Positions 57,263-64,000 of a stretch of 64,000 nt of DNA are shown one piece after another. The DNA comes from Chrysoporthe austroafricana (Eukaryota; Ascomycota; Sordariomycetes; Diaporthales; Cryphonectriaceae): positions 3,472,001 through 3,536,000 of the forward strand of contig JYIP02000003.1 in the NCBI GenBank assembly GCA_001051155.2. Reading direction: 5' to 3'. Every line of letters starts with the position of its first letter. Position 1 is the first letter of the stretch. The notes under the pieces are model-generated. The model did not search any database. It had not been told where the DNA came from and worked only from the letters and a program-made list of their open reading frames with translations. The translations under genes and the position numbers were made by a program.

Positions 57263-57657
57263 AAAGGGCTTATATCGAGTTGGTGGGCTGGTAGGAGAGC
57301 GGCGCGAGAGCTGCGTACTATTCAGCATTGGTCTATTAGGTCAACATTTATTGCTTGGCACCACGGGTCTGTCAGCCAGATTGGCGTTTCCTGAAGCAGA
57401 AGCCAAAGTCGCCCGACAAAAGAAAAGATTATTGTGATGACAGTCTATCTAATACAATACTATCCTATCCAATCTCCACCTATACAATGTCTATGCCAGG
57501 GTATATTTTTCCAATATCAATGATAGTACAACGCATTAGTGCAGATAATACATTATGCAAAATCAGACAAACTTTTCAAAACCAGCCTTTTTTTGTTGCC
57601 ATGAATATAATCGAGCCACGAAGTCGTCAATCATACCCAGAGATTTATGTTCAAAAA
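57263..57657. other. convergent 3' spacer
   Basis: 395 bp between two stop codons, AT-rich, no coding signal. Confidence 0.4.
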
Positions 57658-58916
57658 TCAGAAATAAGAACCGTTAGAAGAGAAACCGTTGTCGATTCCA
57701 GGCGTGGATTCGAATCTGCCCGTCAAGGTGAGACCAGGGGATCCATGAGAGCCATCATCCAGAAGTTGCGCAATTTGTGCAATGCCACCGCTTGGGAGGC
57801 CCCCCAAGATCTGGCTATGGCGCTTCGATCCTCCATGGTCCGCGGTAGACTTCTTCCTCGCGTGGCCTTTGGTCGGGCTGTGTTGCGATGTGCTAAACTT
57901 GCGTGGCCGCTGAGGAATTGTGCATGTGAGGTCGTGTGGAGATCTTGGAGACCTTGGAAGATCCGGACTACTGTTACCCGTGCTAGGCGAAGAGCATGTG
58001 GTAAAGCTGCCAGAAGAGCTCGAGGACATGGAGTCGATCGACGTCTTGGAGCTGGAGCTGGATGAGCGATTCGACAGATTTAGGGACCATCGATTATTGT
58101 CACCGTCGGCAGATTTCTTGTTGCCCTCGCTGAGGCTCATGCTCTCGATCAGATCGGCGAGCACCTCCTTGGCCTCTTTGCGGGCATCGGGATCACACTT
58201 CCCCATCAGCCGAGCCTGCCACCATGCCTTGTTTTGCTTGTCGGACGCAGAGTGCCGCAGGATGTCCGCCAGACACTCGTCAACTACGCGTGCTTGATCC
58301 TGGTTCAGATCCAGCGCGCAGTGCTCGGTCGCCAACTCGAGAAGCGCCGCCGCGTCTCTTGCCTCTTGTTGTTTGCCCAGGGCGGAGTCCCGGAGACCAC
58401 ATGCATCCATTTTGAACACGATCAGGTCGACCAGCGAGATGTAAGGAAGCTTCTCGGGCAAAGGCGTGATCTCGTGCACCAGCTTTGCCGCGTTGGGCAG
58501 AAAGGGGCAAAGCATCTCGGGCGTGATGCGGACCTCTATGCCCGGCTTGCGTGCAGACGTTGAGGGAGACGTCGGTGGAGATGTCTGGTAGTAGAGAAGC
58601 CGCTCGGACGATTCGGTCAACGGTGACATCGGGTGGTGCAGTAGCTTCTTCCGCAGGAGCGAGGCCGACGTTGCCGAGTTGGTGATCAAATCAATGCTTT
58701 GCTGATATCTCATTAGCCTTGATTCGGTCCAAGTGAAATGAACTCATTGCGACTTACCCCTGCCGGGTGTTGTCTCGAGTCAGGCAGGTATTTCTGCACA
58801 GCCATGTCCCCGGCGATGGCCACCTTTGTGTTTCTGTCCAGTTCCGGCGTGTCCTTGATGATCTGCAAAAGACAGCAAGCTGCCTTTTCCAGATCCCCGA
58901 ACGTCACCAGCGCCAT
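57658..58916 (-). CDS. uncharacterised fungal protein, possible nucleotidyltransferase fold
   Basis: Two exons on the minus strand, 58916-58758 and 58701-57658, give 400 residues. The intron (GTAAGT...CAG, phase 0) joins SRQHPAG to QSIDLITNSA. The first 190 residues read like fungal proteins with a nucleotidyltransferase fold. IAGDMAVQKYLPDSR resembles the G-x-x-A...LP-x-x-R helix, SIDLIT a D-containing strand, and IEVRITPEMLCPFLPN follows. LPYISLVDLIVFKMDACGLR then resembles the (S/T)DL...FK...CGLR signature. The classical GG/GS and DxD catalytic set is not complete here, so it may be inactive. Residues of about 235-310 are a Ser-rich low-complexity region with many SP pairs, and the tail is Gly/Ser-rich. 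The call is inference from pattern; no family name is certain. Confidence 0.6.
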
Positions 58917-61900
58917 CCTGAAGCCGCTCGTGAGCTTCGAGGAGGAGAGACCCCCTTCTTGTCGGCCCAGCCGGAAAAGCTTGCCAGGAGAGCAAGCGAT
59001 GGCTCAGGAGGGTCCCAAGAGGGAAAAAAAGAAAGTTGCGGATGAAGAAGAGAGGACAGCTCAACCGCGACTGTTCTTTCGCCCGCGCATGGCCCTGATA
59101 TGTATGGTAAATTTCTGGTGGTTTCGGGGACAACACCCTGTCCATGTCTTCTCGGGTGCTCCACCGAACGTTAGTGCCCGATGGGAAATTCGGGAGGGCC
59201 CAGCACTATCCTGCCGCCCCTAAGTGGGAATATGGCACCGATAATTACGAGGGATCTGCCCAGTTGGGCGTCAAAGGTCGAATTTGTCTGCGTCAGCAAA
59301 TGGACTCTCTCAGTCTCACTTCCCGGTTTGCTGTCGGGTAACGCCGAGGTTGACAGTGTCCTACAGCATCAGGCAGGTATGTCCAAACTGTGCAAAGCCC
59401 ATCTCAATTCATAGGCCATTGGGCTTGACGGTGCGAGATTCATACTGAGCTGGACCTCGGAACGGTACCCAGCTCATTTGAGTTCTGAGAGGGAAATTGG
59501 AGCTGCTACGCCTCGTCAGGTCTCGAGCAATGCCCGGGATATGAGACCGGTGACGGTTCTGCGCTCGGGCATCGCGGCCTGACTTGCTTTCCCGGAACCA
59601 TGACCTTGGACGCATTTGTGCCTTATGTGTATTCCTAGCAATAATCTTTTGCTCAACCGAACCGCTCATTTAATAGCAATCCTTGACACGGGGTACGTGT
59701 GTGACTTTAGTCGGCTAGAACATGGCGACAGTAAGGCTTCCATCGACGGATGACTGATCTATCTGCTATAGGACTTCCATTCTCAACCCCCGCGCGCTAT
59801 GACCCGGGATTCCGGGGCGACGATTCGATAACTTCCGAGTAAGAAATCAGCTGTTAATAATCTCATGCGTGTCCACATATAGTCGCCTAGATTAAAGTTT
59901 CGGCGGGTCAGCCAAGGCGAGGCGTGGCTTGGTGGATACAGCCTTTCATGCAAGCCTGAAAGCACCGGAAGTGACGGATCCGCCCGTTCCCAGACAATGG
60001 AAAGGTGCCTTAGTGGACGGGGAACGTTCTCGAACAGCCATGGGCGTCTTCCAAAAGTGTTGATGTTGATTATTACCGAACCCTGCGCATATGTACCCTT
60101 ACACGCCACTCAGCCTTGCTAACCAATCTTGAGCTTAGTAGACCACCCTGCGTAGAAATATGAAGCTGCCAGCGGTGTTCCTGAAATGAACCCTCACATG
60201 GAAAGCATATCGGGCTGTAGCGATCGAGATTCGCGAGAGTGGCACCTTAGATGTATCACATTCAGTGCACGCTTTCTCTCACTTGTTCCGCAGTGGAGCA
60301 GCTCAATACTTGCAGTGGATGCAATCCCGTCGTCTCGCAGGCCGATCCATCTCGCGACACAGACCACACGACAGACTGCATCCACCTCGTGTGAGAACTC
60401 CACGGGTGAGCCATGTATACGCGTGGATGAAGATACAGTATGCGGGAAACGAGGCCGGCTTATAGGCAAACTAGTAAGTCTCAACGATACAGCCAGCTGT
60501 CCTTGAAACAAACCCTACATATTAACAGCCCGGACTATCCTGTCGCCTGTGCAGTTAGTGAATCACCCGACTAGGAAAGACTCTACAGCGAAAGAGCCGT
60601 CGCTAAAGCCAACGCTGCTGACGGCAACGTTTGAGGCGATGCCAAACTGGTAGATGCGCTCGAAGTCTGCAACTGGACGGACGATGGATTCATTTGAAAG
60701 TCCTGAACTCGTTAGAATATCAACATTTGAGGATTTTGTATCCGGTGTCCTGAATCTACCTGGATAACCAAGATAAAGGTCATCTAATCATTTCAGTCGG
60801 TGTCATCACCATCTCAGGGGTTGTTCTCGCAACGATCTAGCACATGAACGTCACTACGCATCGTGCCATTCTTCACAGCAAGTAAGGTAAAAGAATTATA
60901 CACAAGCACTGCACCTCAACGGTCGATTCAGTTGAGCTACTAGACATGGGCGTCAATGATTCTCGTAACATGACCTATGATACAGATTGTCACAACTGAG
61001 ACAAGGCTCACCAGGGTGAAGCTCGGTTGCTGCTCTGGGTACCAACGGCAGGCATTCACGTGCCGCATGATATATGGCTGAGAATTATAAGTGACAGCCA
61101 TATTTGTTGGGGATATCCATACGGTTTCGTTTGTCTGGAACGGGTAGTGATTCACCAGGAGCATACGGTCTCGTGCGCCGTGAGGATTGGTACGGCTTGT
61201 TTCTGTATCCAGGGGACAGGCGTGTGCCGCCTATACATATGCTCTGAATCTCCCGAGATCGTGAGAGCGGAAATGAAGGTCCACTTACGCAGATGGTGTT
61301 TCTCTATGCTGATGTATAAGATATGATATTTTGCGGATCATCTTGGCTTGAGGTGCCGAAGGTAGTCACGCGGTATATGATTTGAATTCGTCGAGGATGC
61401 GGTCGTGTGAGATTTTCTTGGTGGAACGACCGTGGTCTACATGCAACCGACGGCTTCAGCTCACGAGAGTTCCCATCTTTTCTTTCTCCTACAGGCGGAG
61501 CTTACCAATGAAAAGGCCAGTCTCTTGTGATGCTCGATCAACTCGCCCAGGGTCGGCTACTCGCCGAGCTCGAGATTGTCGGCTAGCATGAGTGCAGGCC
61601 TATCATCGCCCACAAAGGTGCTGCCGTGGGCGCCCATGAAGATGGATCTCCTGAAATACATCTCGATATGGCCGTTGAGAGTCATAGAGGGGGTGGCTTC
61701 GTGGCATTTAAGGCCATTAGAGCCAGTGCAATGGCCAGCAGCCGGTAAGAACACATTTTCGGGGCTGGAATCTGAATGGACCGTTGGCTGGAAAGACAAT
61801 AGAGCTTGTGAAAGCTTCGTTTTCTGGGGACCTTGGAATAAAGAAACGCAGGGATGGAGGTCTCAAGCTAGGGGTATATCATTGTGGCCGTCACACTTGT

Positions 61901-63145
61901 GCCAGAGGTTTGTGACCCTCAATCTCATTTCTGCAGATAGTATATTTGCTTCCTAGAGTGTCATTCACCCTTCTACTAGGGAAAGACTAACAATAAACAA
62001 CGGTTCGAGGCGAGAGCCGATGCTGATAAGCGTGACTCAATCGAAGGCTCGACCTGATTGATATAAAGACCTAGCTCCTGTTGGTTACTGGAACCGAAGT
62101 CTGAGTGGTAGCTATTCAAACAATAAAGCAGAGCCAAGTACCATGTAGGTAGGTAGCAGATCTGAACCGTCATCAGCTCCACAAAATCTGAGTCCTGCTT
62201 TCCCAAACTTGTGATGATTTGAAGAATGCGAGAGCAGCTCCTCGAATCTCTTCTATCAGCACGAGCAGTGGGATAGTAAAGCAATCCTGAGAGTCCAATG
62301 CAGACTCGACAGACTTCCGCGTTCTCGGTTGGCTTTATCAGAGAGGACGCAGAGCAACACATCTGAGCCTGGTTGGACTTCGAACCAGAAATATGGCAGT
62401 GCTGGCATGAGGTTCTACTGGTCGTGAGCCCATTTTCTGCTAGTATCATCCACTGGGCATCTCAGATGCATAAATTAACAAACTAACGTACATCTCACCC
62501 CATATCAAGGACGAGAATGAATCTCTTTCACTTCTGATTAAAAAAAAAAAAAAGCGGAACAGTAAACTCAGAGGCTTCGGACTGAAGAACTCAATTAAGC
62601 GGACCAGATGTGAGGATGAAAGGGCTATCTTTGCGAGTATACCTGCAAAGTCTAAACAATATTGAGGCGCTGACATCACCCGAGATTGGAAGGAAATCTA
62701 GATCTGGCCTAACGTGATTATTGCAACGAGAATTGCCGCACCATTGTAAAAAACCGGTTGCTTGACTTCTCATACGGGAAGCATGACCTGTTGACTGAGA
62801 GGCCCGCGAAATCTGCCGAAGAAAAGCCATCACGGCTCAATTACGTCTCGTTGGTCCCGTTATGGCACCTGATTATCCCATCTCTCCACGGGGTTGACTA
62901 CTGAAGTGGGTCACTCTGGGGTCGAGGGCCTTGGCTACTGGGTTTAAACACGCTGCGGCGCGGAGGCGGAGGCGGGTCTAATGTGGATCACCTGCTGATG
63001 CTCAAAGGTCGATCATATCCTCCTCCAGCTCCTCCTTGCGATCTCGGCTTCTCTCTTTTCTTCCCAAGCACCCGTCCTCGCATCACTGGTATTTTTGCTC
63101 TCAGTTGGCCAACTGCCCTCAAAGCTCACGATTGAGGCACGCAGG
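58917..63145. other. 4.2-kb gene-poor spacer
   Basis: This is the longest gap in the window, between divergent genes. Minus-strand frames at 61557-61799 and 60940-61164 look faintly protein-like (HIEMYFRRSIFMGAHGS; ETVWISPTNMAVTYNS) but are interrupted and unrecognised. An A-run lies near 62540. No transposase or reverse-transcriptase motifs, terminal repeats or RNA genes were found. Promoters of the flanking genes must lie at the ends. Confidence 0.4.
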
Positions 63146-64000
63146 ATGCCGGACGAAATCTCCAGCGTCGCGCCGAGCGGCCCTGAGTCGCCGAAGCAAG
63201 ATGTACAGAACCTCGAGGACATCCCTGGTCCTTCTAAAAACAATGCCGAAGACGCCAATCTCAATGTTGCTCATATGACGCCCGAAGACCGAGTGCGCGT
63301 CGAGAAGAGCCTCAAGCGCAAACTCGACGCCCGCTGTGGGCTATTTGTGCTCATCTACATCATGAACTACCTCGATAGAAACAACATCGCTGCCGCACGT
63401 CTCAAGGGCCTGCAGACGGACCTGGATCTCAGCAATACGCAGTATGAGACATGCCTAAGTATTCTATATGTGGGCTACATCCTCATGCAAATCCCTTCGA
63501 ACATGTTCATCAACCGGATCCCCCGGCCATCGCTCTACCTCAGCATCGTGATGCTGCTTTGGGGGATGATGTCGACGGTGACCGGGACTGTGCACAGCTT
63601 CGCGGGCATGGTCCTAGTACGGTTCTTCCTGGGCTTTGTTGAGGCTGCCTTCCTGCCTGGGGCATTACTCATCCTCTCGAAGTGGTACACGCGGCGCGAG
63701 TTGACGACGAGGAACGCGATTCTGTTTTGCGGTAACCTCATCTCAAATGCTTTCTCCGCGCTGGTCGGTGCCGGTGTCCTGTCGAATATGCAGGGAACGC
63801 TCGGTCATGCGGCGTGGCGGTGGCTGTTCTGGATCGAGGGTGCGGTTACCATGCTGATCGCCATTTCCGCCGCGTTCATCCTCCCCGACCTGCCGCACAA
63901 CACACGTGGCTTTACCGACGAGGAGCGCCAAGTCGCTCAGCTTCGCATGCTGGAAGACGTAGGCGAGGCGGACGCGGACTCGAAGGAGCAGGGTGTGACG
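63146..64000 (+). CDS. MFS transporter of the anion:cation symporter (allantoate permease) family, 3' end outside the window
   Basis: The ATG at 63146 opens a frame that runs off the window, giving 285 residues without introns. A hydrophilic N-terminus of about 65 residues leads to KRKLDARCGLFVLIYIMNYL, the first membrane segment, with the family's DRNNIAAARL and LSNTQYETCLSILYVGYILM. MQIPSNMFINR and LVRFFLGFVEAAFLPGALL, with ILSKWYTRRE, follow. These are diagnostic of the fungal Dal5/TNA1 group. About six membrane segments are visible before the central loop (HNTRGFTDEERQVAQLRML), where the window ends. Members take up allantoate, nicotinate, vitamins or organic acids with protons at the plasma membrane; the substrate cannot be told from this half. 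Confidence 0.92.
   Translation, partial: MPDEISSVAPSGPESPKQDVQNLEDIPGPSKNNAEDANLNVAHMTPEDRVRVEKSLKRKLDARCGLFVLIYIMNYLDRNNIAAARLKGLQTDLDLSNTQYETCLSILYVGYILMQIPSNMFINRIPRPSLYLSIVMLLWGMMSTVTGTVHSFAGMVLVRFFLGFVEAAFLPGALLILSKWYTRRELTTRNAILFCGNLISNAFSALVGAGVLSNMQGTLGHAAWRWLFWIEGAVTMLIAISAAFILPDLPHNTRGFTDEERQVAQLRMLEDVGEADADSKEQGVT

Overview
The window is nuclear DNA from a filamentous ascomycete, probably a Sordariomycete. The genes carry short GT-AG introns of about 50-120 bp, coding DNA is GC-rich, and spacers are long and more AT-rich. Gene content is typically fungal: an AIP3/Bud6 polarity factor, GCD10/TRM6, a DHN-melanin-type naphthol reductase, a CE5 cutinase, a yapsin-like protease and an allantoate-permease-type transporter. 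I recognise about 22 protein-coding loci, plus one frameshifted gene and one weak gene remnant. I found no tRNA, rRNA, CRISPR array or intact transposon.

Layout. 0-7 kb: the end of a Gal80-like oxidoreductase (cut by the window start), a cytochrome P450 (-), a frameshifted DUF1643 gene (+) and a tetrahydroxynaphthalene-reductase-like SDR (-). 7-23 kb: Bud6/AIP3 (-), a secreted class-C beta-lactamase-like hydrolase (+), a vacuolar-type M20 carboxypeptidase (+) and an uncharacterised protein with a short Q/N/S/T repeat (+). 23-31 kb: TRM6 (+), the Arp2/3 subunit ARPC3 (-), an orphan 510-residue basic protein (+) and a cutinase/acetylxylan esterase (-). 32-45 kb: a small basic protein (+), a typical 2-Cys peroxiredoxin (-), a TCP11/SOK1-like protein (-) and an M1 aminopeptidase (+). 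45-59 kb: a 2EXR-domain protein (-), a multipass membrane protein (-), a DUF1308 protein (-), a GPI-type aspartyl protease (+), a bestrophin-like channel (+) and a possible nucleotidyltransferase-fold protein (-). 59-63 kb is a gene-poor spacer, and the window ends inside an MFS transporter (+).

The genes look like an ordinary mix of housekeeping and secreted or metabolic functions. Two proteins belong to the actin/polarity machinery (Bud6 and ARPC3), but they are 15 kb apart with unrelated genes between, so no functional cluster is claimed. The P450 and the naphthol reductase are near each other, but there is no polyketide synthase in the window. Coordinates of spliced genes were worked out by hand from reading frames and splice consensus; exon limits are stated in each entry.

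I did not find a convincing undescribed multi-gene system. The items most worth checking are the frameshifted DUF1643 gene, the aminopeptidase splice junction that lacks an obvious in-phase donor, the peroxiredoxin's alternative C-terminus and the possible nucleotidyltransferase-fold protein.
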